Assembly (NCBI GenBank): GCA_020850615.1
Contig: JADZEI010000011.1
Location: forward strand, 115,552-179,551
DNA: 64,000 nt
Source of the DNA: Dehalococcoidia bacterium
GTDB lineage: Bacteria > Chloroflexota > Dehalococcoidia > Tepidiformales > Tepidiformaceae
Direction of reading: 5' to 3'
The notes under the pieces are model-generated. The model worked only from the letters and a program-made list of their open reading frames with translations. It had not been told where the DNA came from and did no database searches. Below, in pieces: positions 1 to 7,847 of this stretch (its first letter is position 1; every line of letters begins with the position of its first letter). The translations under genes were made by a program, and so were the position numbers.

Positions 1-2
1 GC

Positions 3-662
3 ATCGTCCGCGGGGCGACCGGCCGCCACATCAAGGACGTCATCCGCGAGGAGATCGCGGGGCCGCTGGGCATCGCGGACGAGATGTACGTGGGCATCCC
101 GGATGGCATCGAGGAGCGGCTGACCTCGCTGCAGTCGGCGCCCGTGGCCCAGGGCGCGGCAGCTGCCTTCCAGATCCCGGCGGACCACGACTTCTTCAAG
201 GCGATGCCGGTGGAAAGCGACTTCACCTTCAACGACATGCGGCTGCGCAAGGCGTGCGTGCCTTCGGCGAACGGCCACTTCACGGCACGGGCGCTGGCGA
301 AGATGTACGCGGTAGCGGCGAACGGCGGCGAAATCGACGGCGTGCGGCTGATGTCGAAGGAGCGCATCCCGCTGATGCAGCGGGTGATGACCGAAGAGGT
401 CGACCGCGTGCTGATGATGCCGATGGGCAAGGGCATCGGGTTCTTCCTTGGCGGCGACCGGGGCCCGCTGCGCAACGTGCAGGGCCCGCGGAGCACGGCG
501 CTGGGTCACAGCGGAGCGGGCGGCTCGACGGCGTTCGCGGACCCGGAGATGGGCCTCTCGGTCGCGGTGACGCTGAACAAGATGCAGGGGACGCTCCAGG
601 GCGAGGGGCCGACGTTCGAGATCTGCGAATTCATCCGCGAGGAGCTGGGGATTACGCGCTAA
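3..662 (+). CDS. Serine hydrolase, beta-lactamase (class C/EstB) family, C-terminal part
   Basis: The reading frame is already open at the first bases of the window, so this is the 3' part of a gene that starts to the left. The visible ~219 residues match the C-terminal half of penicillin-binding-like serine hydrolases. An early segment reads GPLGIADEMYVGIP, typical of the family (xPLGMxDT region). Near the end LGHSGAGGS supplies the HxG motif that replaces KTG in esterases and class C-like enzymes, followed by a family-like DPEMGLSVAVTLNKM strand. The catalytic SxxK and YxN motifs would lie outside the window. Likely an esterase or peptidase; substrate unknown. Confidence 0.85.
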   Translation: MVRGATGRHIKDVIREEIAGPLGIADEMYVGIPDGIEERLTSLQSAPVAQGAAAAFQIPADHDFFKAMPVESDFTFNDMRLRKACVPSANGHFTARALAKMYAVAANGGEIDGVRLMSKERIPLMQRVMTEEVDRVLMMPMGKGIGFFLGGDRGPLRNVQGPRSTALGHSGAGGSTAFADPEMGLSVAVTLNKMQGTLQGEGPTFEICEFIREELGITR

Positions 663-671
663 GACGAGGCC

Positions 672-1388
672 TCAGGGCGTGGGGAGGTCCGGGTGGGCGG
701 GGAGGTATCCGCGCCCTTCGATGTACCAGGAGGCGGACAGGTTGCTGTAGCCGCGATAGTCGGTCGCAATCGTTCCGCGCACGGAGCCATCGCGGCGGAT
801 GATCCAGAGCTCGCCCTGGCCGTACTCGGAGCGCGGGCCGTAGTAGGCCAGGAGGATCCACTCGCCGTCGGGCGACCAGGTCAGGAACTGCGGCCAGTGG
901 TATTCCGGGATGTCGAACTCGGCGATGGTGCGGACCTGACCGTCCTTTGCGACGAGCACCTCGCCTTCGTTGATGCTGGCGAACTCGCCATTCACGGATG
1001 TCTCGGCCGACAGATGGCCGTAGTTCACCACGCCGCCGAGCCGGGTGGTCGTGCGTGTCGCCAGGTCGAGCAGCACCCAGGCCGGCCGCTCCACGGGGGT
1101 GAACGAGATGAACGCCAGGGTATCGGCGTCGACCCAGGTCAGGGCCTCGAGCTGCGGCTGGCAATAGACCTCCTCGCGGCTCGCGCCGGAGGCCTCGGCG
1201 ATGACGATGCAATTGTCCTGGTTCACGTAGGCGATGCGGCCGGTGATCGCGAGCTCGGGATTGTCCTGGAGCGATGGCGGCGACGGGTCCTTGCGCCCGA
1301 ACTGGATGACGACGACGACGAGCACGATCATCGCGAGCACGCCGCCGAGGATCGCCGCGGCCCAGAGCCGCTGGGATGCGCGGCTCAC
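672..1388 (-). CDS. Membrane-anchored TolB/WD40-like beta-propeller protein
   Basis: About 238 residues. One N-terminal transmembrane helix (roughly residues 8-30, rich in A, I, L, V) is followed by an extracytoplasmic region with beta-propeller-like repeats such as LTWSPDGEWILLAYYG, which is TolB/WD40-like. A GTG start at 1388 is preferred because GTGA overlaps the stop of the upstream membrane gene by four bases, which points to translational coupling. An ATG at 1409 would add seven residues. Function unknown; it is probably co-expressed with the DUF2157-like gene. Confidence 0.6.
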   Translation of the reverse strand: MSRASQRLWAAAILGGVLAMIVLVVVVIQFGRKDPSPPSLQDNPELAITGRIAYVNQDNCIVIAEASGASREEVYCQPQLEALTWVDADTLAFISFTPVERPAWVLLDLATRTTTRLGGVVNYGHLSAETSVNGEFASINEGEVLVAKDGQVRTIAEFDIPEYHWPQFLTWSPDGEWILLAYYGPRSEYGQGELWIIRRDGSVRGTIATDYRGYSNLSASWYIEGRGYLPAHPDLPTP

Positions 1389-2323
1389 GCCGGTTCCCCC
1401 TGGTGCCACGGCCGGAAGCGCGTCACGGCGATCACGGTCGCGACCATGAGCACGCCGACGACGACAAGGGCGAGGGCGGCGGCGGTGGGGTCTTCGATGT
1501 GGACGACGATCGACCGGAACAGCGCGGCAAACCCGGCGGCGACGCCTTCGAGGGTGTAGGCGAGGCCGCCGCGGGCGACGCTGAGGACGACGAGCCCAAT
1601 GGCCGCCGCGAAGCCGATGACCTCGGCCTCGCCGGCTTCGAAGCCCGCGAAGAAGGCGCCGAACGCGAGCATCGCGCCGAACACCGCGCGCGCGGAGATG
1701 CGCGGTGTGACGAAGCCGAGCTCGGTCAGGGCGATGCCCGCGATGCCCAGGACGGCGACCGCGCCGCCGCCGAGCAGCAGGTTCTCGTCGTCCGGGTAGG
1801 CGGTGAGGCTGATGGCAGCCGTGAAGAGGCCGCCGCCAAGGCCGAGCACCTGCGGGTGGCTTGGCGCGAGCGCCCAGAGGACGAGCGCCACGGCGGTGCC
1901 CGCCACGCCCGCGCCCATCGCGATGTGGACCTCCTCCCAGTCGAGGGTCTCGCCGAAGACGGCGGCGGCACCGCCGAGGAGCGCGGTCGCCGCGAGCCAG
2001 GCCATGTGGCCGCCGCGGACCAGGCCGGGCTCCTTGAAGGAGCGCAGCGCCTGCCCGGCGAGGATGGCGAGCGCACCGGGGAGCGCGAGCACGGCGATGC
2101 GAGCCCAGTTCTCCAGCTCCTGCCAGTTCTCGCCGGCGAGGACGACGATGCCCATGACGACGATGGCGACGCCGAGGTAGATGAGCGCTTCGAGCACGCT
2201 GGGGCGGTCTTCGCCGGCCTCGCGTTCGCGGCGGGCTTCGAAGTCGCGGATGCGGCCGGCGGTCGCGTCATCGACCAGGCCGGCGGCGCGCCAGCGTTCG
2301 AGGGCTTCGAGCGGGCTCGGCAT
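1385..2323 (-). CDS. DUF2157-like polytopic membrane protein
   Basis: 312 residues. A short soluble N-terminus (LEALERWRAAGLVDDATAGRI, predicted helical) precedes about eight to nine hydrophobic helices rich in Ala, Gly, Leu and Val. This layout, with an N-terminal helix-turn segment asking for an 'address' followed by a membrane domain, matches predicted membrane proteins of the DUF2157 type. Function is not known for the family. It is the first gene of a two-gene minus-strand unit with the beta-propeller protein, which overlaps it by four bases. Confidence 0.6.
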   Translation of the reverse strand: MPSPLEALERWRAAGLVDDATAGRIRDFEARREREAGEDRPSVLEALIYLGVAIVVMGIVVLAGENWQELENWARIAVLALPGALAILAGQALRSFKEPGLVRGGHMAWLAATALLGGAAAVFGETLDWEEVHIAMGAGVAGTAVALVLWALAPSHPQVLGLGGGLFTAAISLTAYPDDENLLLGGGAVAVLGIAGIALTELGFVTPRISARAVFGAMLAFGAFFAGFEAGEAEVIGFAAAIGLVVLSVARGGLAYTLEGVAAGFAALFRSIVVHIEDPTAAALALVVVGVLMVATVIAVTRFRPWHQGEPA

Positions 2324-2419
2324 GGGGCGACAATAGGAGCCGGAGCGCGGTACCGCAAATGACGTGCGTCACTTCGGACAGGTATCGGGAGAATGATTTC
2401 GCCGGTATAGTCCGCGCCC

Positions 2420-3055
2420 ATGAGCGCTGTGTATGGTTTTGCTGGTCTTAGTTTCGTCTCCGCCATTCTCCTCCCCGTCGCCGTCCTCATCCTCGCATTC
2501 GTCCTCGTGCGCTGGCGCCGCGGCGACGAGCTGGACCTCGCGGCAGGCGTCACCGCGTATGTCTCATTCCTGCTGGCGACGTCTGCGGTGGTAATGGTGG
2601 TCGGTGGGGCGATGTTCCTCGCCGGTGTCTTTGGCAACGCCGACGCGGGGTTCACCTACGGGATCGACGACCCCTTCTCAGAAGGCAGCGACCAGGACGA
2701 CATCCAGCTTGCCCAGGGCGTGGCCTGGATCGCGATGGGCGCGCTCATCGCGGCCGCCCACATCGTGCTCCGTCAGCGCCTGGCCGCCGCGGGACACCTG
2801 GACGACGGCGTCGAAGCCGCCTGCGAGACGCTCGTGACGGTGCTCGCGGGCGTGCTCGCGCTGTTCTTCGTCGCTTCCGCCGTCGGCTCGGCATTCGAAC
2901 GGGCGGCCGTCGATGAGAGCGACGCCGCGCCCGGCTCCGCCCTCGCGTACGCCATCCCGTTCGTCCTGCTCTGGGTGGTCTACGGCAGCCGCGTCCTGCG
3001 CCGACTCGGCCTCAGCCTCTCCGGGACGGCCGTCGACGACGAGCTACCCGAGTAA
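2420..3055 (+). CDS. Hypothetical membrane protein, about five helices
   Basis: 211 residues with hydrophobic segments near residues 8-28, 40-68, 92-112, 125-145 and 165-185, and an acidic loop around residues 75-90. I do not recognise a family. It is divergent from the DUF2157-like gene. A TATAGT hexamer lies about nine bases upstream of the ATG, which would leave a very short leader if it is a -10 box. Confidence 0.6.
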   Translation: MSAVYGFAGLSFVSAILLPVAVLILAFVLVRWRRGDELDLAAGVTAYVSFLLATSAVVMVVGGAMFLAGVFGNADAGFTYGIDDPFSEGSDQDDIQLAQGVAWIAMGALIAAAHIVLRQRLAAAGHLDDGVEAACETLVTVLAGVLALFFVASAVGSAFERAAVDESDAAPGSALAYAIPFVLLWVVYGSRVLRRLGLSLSGTAVDDELPE

Positions 3056-3073
3056 CGAGCCTGGCAGGCCACG

Positions 3074-3103
3074 GCTGATAACTGACGACTGATAACCGGG
3101 AAC
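3074..3103. repeat. Short intergenic repeat built on GATAACTGAC
   Basis: Two imperfect copies (GATAACTGAC then GACTGATAAC) lie between two convergent genes. Short repeats of this kind are non-coding and often occur in many copies across a genome. Only this copy is in the window. Confidence 0.45.
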
Positions 3104-3106
3104 GAA

Positions 3107-3673
3107 CTACCGTGCCATGCCGTGGTACTCGGGGTTCGGCAGCGTGCCCGTCGCGGACATCATCCGGTTCGTGAAGTTGAACATGCTCGCGACTTCGGCG
3201 ATGTCCCAGATGTCCTCGTCGGTGAAGTCGTGGTCGCGGAGCTCGTCGAGGTCCTCTTCGTTCACCGAGGACGGGTCCATCGTGAGCTTGACCGCGTAGT
3301 CGAGCATGGCGGTGTGGCGCGGGGTGAGCCCGGCGCGGCGGTAGTCGAGGAGGACGCGCTCGCCGAGCACGGGGTCCTTCAGGAGGGCGCGGACCGCGAA
3401 GCCGTGCGCGGTGAGGCAGTAGAGGCACTGGTTCTGCATCGAGACGACGACCGAGATCATCTCGCGCTCGGCTTTCGTGAGGCCGGAGGGGCCGGTCATG
3501 AGCTCGTCGAAGTGGGCGTACCACTTCTTGAAGCGCTCCTCCCGCCAGGCGAAGGCGAGGAACACGTTCGGGACGAACCCGAGCTTCTCTTCGACCTTCG
3601 AGAAGAGCTCCTGCACCTCGGGCGAGAGCTTCCTGCGGTCGGCTGTGGGGAACCAGGAGATTGCATCGGCCAT
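3107..3673 (-). CDS. Peroxidase-related AhpD/CMD-fold protein
   Basis: 188 residues from the chosen ATG; an upstream in-frame ATG at 3712 would add 13 residues of low-complexity Arg/Pro. The CxxC motif lies in NQCLYCLTAHG, the redox and proton-relay motif of alkylhydroperoxidase AhpD-like and carboxymuconolactone decarboxylase-like proteins. The long helical N-terminus (LGFVPNVFLAFAW) and the C-terminal FNFTNRMMSATGTLPNPEYH match the peroxidase-related enzyme subfamily. Likely a thiol-dependent peroxide-reducing protein; physiological partner unknown. It is convergent with the upstream membrane gene. Confidence 0.85.
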   Translation of the reverse strand: MADAISWFPTADRRKLSPEVQELFSKVEEKLGFVPNVFLAFAWREERFKKWYAHFDELMTGPSGLTKAEREMISVVVSMQNQCLYCLTAHGFAVRALLKDPVLGERVLLDYRRAGLTPRHTAMLDYAVKLTMDPSSVNEEDLDELRDHDFTDEDIWDIAEVASMFNFTNRMMSATGTLPNPEYHGMAR

Positions 3674-3768
3674 GCGGGGGATTGTCGGGGGCGCGGGGCG
3701 GCGTGTCGACAACGTGTGGCAAAGGACGTTTCTCGCCCCAGCCCGCCGGGGGCGCTACCCTACGGGCG

Positions 3769-4734
3769 ATGCACGCGTTCCCTCTGATTCCATTCCTCTT
3801 CCTCGGCTTCAGCGGCTGGGACCCGATCAAGATCGATATCGACCCGGTGATGGCCGAGTTCGGGCCGTTCACGCTGGCGTGGCACGGGTTCTTCACCGCG
3901 GTGGGGATCATCGCGGGCGTCACGCTCTCGGTCTGGATTGCGAAGAAGGACGGGATCCCGAGCGAGATCGCGCAGGAGATCGCGCTCGTGGGCGTGCCTT
4001 GCGCCATCGTCGGCGCGCGCCTGTTCTATGTGGCCGAGCACTGGGACCAGTTCTCGGACGACATCCCGAGCATCGTCACGGGGATCACGGAAGGCGGCAT
4101 CACCCTCTACGGCGGGCTGATCGGCGGCGTGCTGGGCGGGCTGCTCTACTCGGCATGGCGGAAGTGGCCGCTGCCGATCGGGCTGGACGCGGCGGCGCCG
4201 GGCATCATCCTCGGGCAGGGCATCGGCCGCATCGGCGACCTGATCAACGGCGAGCACCTCGCGGACCGCACGGGCCTTCCGTGGGGCGTGAAGTACCTCC
4301 ACCCGGAGAGCCCGCAGTACCAGGAGTTCAACGACCTGCGCGGGGTGGACGGCCAGCTGAACCCCGGCGATACGTTCGCCGTGCACCCGGTGGCGGGCGG
4401 CTACGAACTCCTCGGCGACTTCGTCATCTGCGCGATCCTGTACTTCGTGTGCCGGCGGTACCTGAAGGCACCGGGGTGGGTGTTCGCGTCCTACATGCTG
4501 ATGTACGGCGTGCTGCGGTTCGGCCTCTCGTTCTTCCGGAACGACGAGCAGCAGCTCTGGGACATCCCCGTGCCGCAGCTGGTCAGCGGGCTCATCATCG
4601 GCGCGGCGATCATCCTCGCCGGCGTGTTCCTGCGCTGGCCGGGCGCGATCACGCGTGAGTACGCCGAGCGCGTCTGGCCCGACCAGGATCCCGACACGAC
4701 GGCGGGCAAGCCGGGCACGACCGCCAACGCCTGA
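3769..4734 (+). CDS. lgt: Prolipoprotein diacylglyceryl transferase
   Basis: 321 residues. This is the inner-membrane enzyme that moves diacylglycerol from phosphatidylglycerol to the lipobox cysteine of prolipoproteins. Seven or so membrane segments are visible. The Lgt signature GQGIGRIGDLINGE carries the essential Arg and the Asn/Glu pair, and an early GPFTLAWHGF segment contains the conserved His/Gly region. ATG at 3769 is chosen because the family starts close to the first periplasmic segment; an in-frame ATG at 3661 gives a Cys/Gly/Arg-rich extension unlike the family. The stop overlaps the glutaredoxin start by one base (TGATG). Predicted lipoproteins occur at 37519 and 44670. Confidence 0.95.
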   Translation: MHAFPLIPFLFLGFSGWDPIKIDIDPVMAEFGPFTLAWHGFFTAVGIIAGVTLSVWIAKKDGIPSEIAQEIALVGVPCAIVGARLFYVAEHWDQFSDDIPSIVTGITEGGITLYGGLIGGVLGGLLYSAWRKWPLPIGLDAAAPGIILGQGIGRIGDLINGEHLADRTGLPWGVKYLHPESPQYQEFNDLRGVDGQLNPGDTFAVHPVAGGYELLGDFVICAILYFVCRRYLKAPGWVFASYMLMYGVLRFGLSFFRNDEQQLWDIPVPQLVSGLIIGAAIILAGVFLRWPGAITREYAERVWPDQDPDTTAGKPGTTANA

Positions 4735-4991
4735 TGGCCGCAACCCGGAGGGTGACGCTCTACACGCGGGCGGGGTGCTCGCTCTGCGTGCAGGCGCGGC
4801 GCTACCTGGCCGCGCTCGAAGGGCCGCTCCGGTTCACGGTCGACGAGGTGGACATCGAGACGGACGACGAGCTGCACCGGCGCTACCTCTACGAGATCCC
4901 GGTCGTCGCTTACGAAGGCCGCGACATCATCGCCACGCGGATCACGGCGAACAGCCTCGAGGACGCGTTGCGCGAAGCGCTTAAGGCGTAA
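4734..4991 (+). CDS. Glutaredoxin family protein
   Basis: 85 residues with a thioredoxin fold. TRAGCSLC gives a CxxC active site (Cys15, Cys18) right after the first strand, and YEIPVVAY supplies the cis-proline loop. This matches the small glutaredoxin-like/DUF836 group. It starts inside the stop codon of lgt, so the two are translationally coupled. The last codons and stop lie inside an 8-base repeat array that continues downstream. Confidence 0.85.
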   Translation: MAATRRVTLYTRAGCSLCVQARRYLAALEGPLRFTVDEVDIETDDELHRRYLYEIPVVAYEGRDIIATRITANSLEDALREALKA

Positions 4992-5040
4992 AGGCGTGGA
5001 GGCGTAGAGGCGTAGAGTGGGCGTCCGCCGCGGGAGGCGG
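4983..5040. repeat. Octamer array RAGGCGTR x4 followed by a GC-rich hairpin
   Basis: Four perfect tandem octamers (AAGGCGTA, AAGGCGTG, GAGGCGTA, GAGGCGTA) occupy 4983-5014. A GAGTGG plus CGTCCGCCGCGG tail follows and can fold against GGCGGGACG. The array covers the last codons and stop of the glutaredoxin gene and sits between convergent genes. Related copies lie at 6073-6124 and 13981-14025. Confidence 0.75.
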
Positions 5041-5049
5041 GACGTCGGT

Positions 5050-5478
5050 TCAAGGGCGCCAAACCTCTCCAGGTGTAACGGCTCGATCCGGTGAAACATC
5101 CACGACGTAAGATCCCCCAGCCGCGCTGCGCACGGTCACCGCAAGCCGCAGGTTTACCCAGTCCCATGACTCTCGCTGGCTCCGGTAGGTCTCGCACTGC
5201 GTGCCGGCGAGCTCCTCCGGAGGACTCTTCTCGTCGTCGAACGCGTCGCCTAGTCGTCGACGGCCGAAGGTGGAGGTACGATCCGCGAGCCGAGATCGAC
5301 TCAGGCTCGATCCCCCGAAGTCCCGGATTGTGCACCGAAGCGTGACCGCAACCACCACGTCGTCAGAATGCACCGGGTCGGCGTCTTCGTTGGCTGTGAG
5401 TAGGACAGCCATGATCGCGATCACCGCCCCCGACGCAGCAACGAAAGCGACCAGCATCCCAATCACTAAACGTGCCAT
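5050..5478 (-). CDS. Hypothetical secreted or membrane-anchored protein
   Basis: 142 residues from ATG 5478, which has GAGGAG about eight bases upstream; a longer frame to 5580 adds an unlikely Arg/Gln-rich stretch. One N-terminal hydrophobic helix (MARLVIGMLVAFVAASGAVI) can act as signal anchor. The rest is soluble and has two Cys residues (TLRC and GTQC) that might pair outside the cell. No family recognised. Confidence 0.5.
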   Translation of the reverse strand: MARLVIGMLVAFVAASGAVIAIMAVLLTANEDADPVHSDDVVVAVTLRCTIRDFGGSSLSRSRLADRTSTFGRRRLGDAFDDEKSPPEELAGTQCETYRSQRESWDWVNLRLAVTVRSAAGGSYVVDVSPDRAVTPGEVWRP

Positions 5479-5665
5479 CTCGGAACTCCTCGTGGGATCC
5501 CTCGCAGCAATGCCGGGACGACCGTCTGGTGCCGTGGGCTGCTGTTGGGTTCTACCGCTGTGCCTGCGCCGCGGCAGCACGACACTCGCCTACGATACCA
5601 TTTATCGGGCCCTCCGGGCGCGGCAGCGGGCAGACGCAGGCCCGGCGTGGGGCTACGCTGTGCCG

Positions 5666-6037
5666 ATGGGAACCCTTTCGGAGCTCGGCCTGGGCACGGC
5701 CGATGGCGCGCTCATGCTCGTTTCGCCGCCGGATGGTGTGCTCGCGGAAGCTTCGGCGATGAAGCCGCGCCCGAGCATCGCGAGCACGCTGCAGGTGGCA
5801 GAACCGGCGCGGCGCATGGCCTGGTGGCCGGACCGCCGCCAGCTCGACCCGGCCACGCTGAGCCGGTTCCGCTGGATGCTCGAGTCGGCGGGCGGCGAGG
5901 GCTGGCTCATCCTCGACCCCGAGGACGAGGGCGTCGACAGTGCGGCGCTGCGCGAGGCGCTCGCGCCGACGCAGCTCACGATCGCGGAGGAGCGGGCGCT
6001 GCCGCGCGGCGAGTTTGCCGTGCGGGTGACCCCGTAG
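5666..6037 (+). CDS. Hypothetical small protein
   Basis: 123 residues. The pattern is a short N-terminal segment, MAWWPDRRQLDPATLSRFRW in the middle and a Gly-rich strand GWLILDPEDEG. The C-terminal half faintly recalls DUF3052-like actinobacterial proteins, but I would not assign it. ATG at 5666 is chosen over longer frames because the preceding sequence is compositionally unlike protein. It is convergent with the methyltransferase gene, with repeats between them. Confidence 0.5.
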   Translation: MGTLSELGLGTADGALMLVSPPDGVLAEASAMKPRPSIASTLQVAEPARRMAWWPDRRQLDPATLSRFRWMLESAGGEGWLILDPEDEGVDSAALREALAPTQLTIAEERALPRGEFAVRVTP

Positions 6038-6041
6038 GGCC

Positions 6042-6069
6042 GTCGAAGGTCACAGGCCGAAGGTCGAAC
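6042..6069. repeat. Short GGTCGAA-type intergenic repeat
   Basis: GTCGAAGGTC and CCGAAGGTCGAA occur as imperfect copies between convergent genes. A second short run (GGTCGAAGGTCGAA) is at 16756-16769, downstream of the acyl-CoA dehydrogenase gene. Confidence 0.4.
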
Positions 6070-6072
6070 ACC

Positions 6073-6124
6073 GCGGCGGACGCCACTCCACGCCTTTACG
6101 CCTCTACGCCTTTACGCCTTCTAC
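6073..6124. repeat. Octamer array, inverted copy of the 4983 element
   Basis: Read on the minus strand: AAGGCGTA, AAGGCGTA, GAGGCGTA, AAGGCGTG, then GAGTGG and CGTCCGCCGCGG. It is the same layout as the element at 4983, including the GC-rich tail. It again supplies the 3' codons and stop of a gene (the methyltransferase) and sits between convergent genes. Confidence 0.75.
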
Positions 6125-6874
6125 GAGGACGGTGGGGAGGCTGAGGCCCCAGGGGTCGTCGATGATGTCGAAGGCGGCGCGCTGGGCGGGGTTGGCCTCG
6201 CGGAGGAGCTCCTTGAGCATCGCCACGGCGGTTGGGGGCGTGTTCATGCGGCGGACCCAGTCGTCGCCATCGAGCACGACGGCGTCGCGGTCGAGCACGG
6301 CCGCGCGGGCGAAGCCGCACTGCTGGAACATGCGCACCCACTCGCTCGCGCGCCAATCGCGCACGTGGGAGCGGTCGCGGAGGAGCTCGACCGCGTTCAG
6401 GAACGTGTCGTGCGCGGGATCTTCGTGCGCGACGGTATCGGCGAGGAGCATGCGGCCGCCGGGCCTGAGCACGCGCGCGGCCTCGCGCAGCACCGCCAGC
6501 GGGTCGACGAAGTGGTGGGCGCAGTAGCGGCAGGCGACGAGGTCGAAGCTGGCATCCGGGTAGGGGAGGGCGGCGCCGTCGGCTTCTTCGAAGCGCGCGT
6601 TCGTCACGCCGCGCTGGGCCGCGAGCGCGCGCGCCTGGTCCAGCATCGCGGGCGTGATGTCGATGCCGACGACTTCGCGGGCCTGCGGGGCGAGCCGCAG
6701 GGCCGTGAACCCGACGCCCGTGCCGATATCGAGCACGCGCTCGACGCCTGTGAGTGCGGCGGCCTCGGCGAGCACGGCCAGGTCCTTCCCGGCGGCGTGG
6801 ACGCTGCTGACGGTGTAGGCGCTGGCGGCGGCGGTGAACTGGCCCTGGATGGACGCGGTGGCGTGGGTGGTCAT
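6104..6874 (-). CDS. Class I SAM-dependent methyltransferase (UbiE/COQ5-like)
   Basis: 256 residues. Motif I is VLDIGTGVGFTAL (about residues 47-59), followed by an acidic residue after strand 2 (VVGIDITPAML), ADGAALPYPDASFD (motif II region) and a motif III-like LRPGGRMLLADT. This is the Methyltransf_11 layout for small-molecule methylation; substrate unknown. ATG 6874 is used; upstream in-frame sequence overlaps the divergent promoter. It is divergent from the LysR regulator, which may control it. Confidence 0.85.
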   Translation of the reverse strand: MTTHATASIQGQFTAAASAYTVSSVHAAGKDLAVLAEAAALTGVERVLDIGTGVGFTALRLAPQAREVVGIDITPAMLDQARALAAQRGVTNARFEEADGAALPYPDASFDLVACRYCAHHFVDPLAVLREAARVLRPGGRMLLADTVAHEDPAHDTFLNAVELLRDRSHVRDWRASEWVRMFQQCGFARAAVLDRDAVVLDGDDWVRRMNTPPTAVAMLKELLREANPAQRAAFDIIDDPWGLSLPTVLVEGVKA

Positions 6875-6928
6875 GGCTGTCTCCAGTCGGGGAGCTGCTC
6901 GTACGGTAGCTGCGCCGTGAACCGGCCG

Positions 6929-6945
6929 TCCAAGATATAATTGGA
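6929..6945. promoter_or_regulatory. LysR-type box overlapping a TATAAT -10
   Basis: TCCAA-N7-TTGGA is a perfect inverted repeat of the T-N11-A kind bound by LysR regulators. A TATAAT hexamer (6936-6941) is embedded in its centre and right arm, 31 bases before the LysR start. The overlap suggests auto-repression and shared control of the divergent methyltransferase. Confidence 0.6.
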
Positions 6946-6971
6946 AGCACACCGATACCCGGGAGGCATGG

Positions 6972-7847
6972 ATGGAGCTCCAGCAGCTGCGCTACCTGCG
7001 GGCAGCGGTCCGGCTCGGCAGCGTAACCCGCGCGGCGGAGGCCGAGCACGTCGCGCAGCCGTCCGTGAGCAAGCAGCTCCGCGCACTGGAGCGCGAGGTC
7101 GGCGTGCCGCTGTTCCATCGAGTGGGGCGCCGCATCATCCCGACGGACGCGGGGCTGCGCCTGGCCGACACGGCCGACCACGTGCTGCGCGAGCTGGAGG
7201 AGGCGGCAGGTGCACTCGCCGGCGAGTCCGGGAAGCCGCAATCGCTGGCGATCTGTGCGACGGAGACGGTGGTCGACCACCTGCTGCCGGCCGCGATCGC
7301 CGGGCTCATGGCGGAGCACCCGGGGCTTCGCCTGAGCGTCGAAATGCTCGGCACGGAGGCGGCGGTGGCGCGCCTGCTCGCGGACGAGGCCGACTTCGCG
7401 ATCGCGGTGCTGCCGGTGGCGGATGCGCGGCTGGAGGTACACACGTTGCTGGATGAAGACGTGCTGCTGGCCGTGCCGCGCGGGCACTCCTGGGCCGGGC
7501 GTGCGGGTGTGCCGCTCAGTGAGGCGCTGGCGGCCGGGGAGCTGCTGCTTTCGATGCGCGGGCTGGGCCTTCGCGCGACGGTGGAAGCGGAGGCGGCGCG
7601 CTGGGGCGTGGCGCTCGCCGGGCGGCTCGAACTGCGAAGCCAGCAGGCACTGCTGGCGCTCGTCGCCGCGGGGGCAGGCATCGCTTTCGCACCGCGGATG
7701 GCGCTCGCCGGGCGGGCGGACGTGGTCGCGGTGCGCACCGAGCCGGTGCTGCGGCGGAGCCTCGGGTGGATGCGGCGCCGGGGCCGCTACCTGCCGCCGG
7801 CGGCGTTCGATCTTGTGGAGCGCTGCCGCGGAGCGGAGGCGGGCTAG
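6972..7847 (+). CDS. LysR family transcriptional regulator
   Basis: 291 residues. The N-terminal winged helix (residues 1-60) carries the LysR pattern: LRYLRAAVRLGSVTRAAE, then QPSVSKQLRALEREVGVPLF and a wing ending in TDAG. A linker helix follows, then a periplasmic-binding-like effector domain (from about residue 85). The ligand cannot be read from sequence. It is divergent from a methyltransferase gene with a shared T-N11-A box, the usual arrangement for a LysR target. Confidence 0.9.
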   Translation: MELQQLRYLRAAVRLGSVTRAAEAEHVAQPSVSKQLRALEREVGVPLFHRVGRRIIPTDAGLRLADTADHVLRELEEAAGALAGESGKPQSLAICATETVVDHLLPAAIAGLMAEHPGLRLSVEMLGTEAAVARLLADEADFAIAVLPVADARLEVHTLLDEDVLLAVPRGHSWAGRAGVPLSEALAAGELLLSMRGLGLRATVEAEAARWGVALAGRLELRSQQALLALVAAGAGIAFAPRMALAGRADVVAVRTEPVLRRSLGWMRRRGRYLPPAAFDLVERCRGAEAG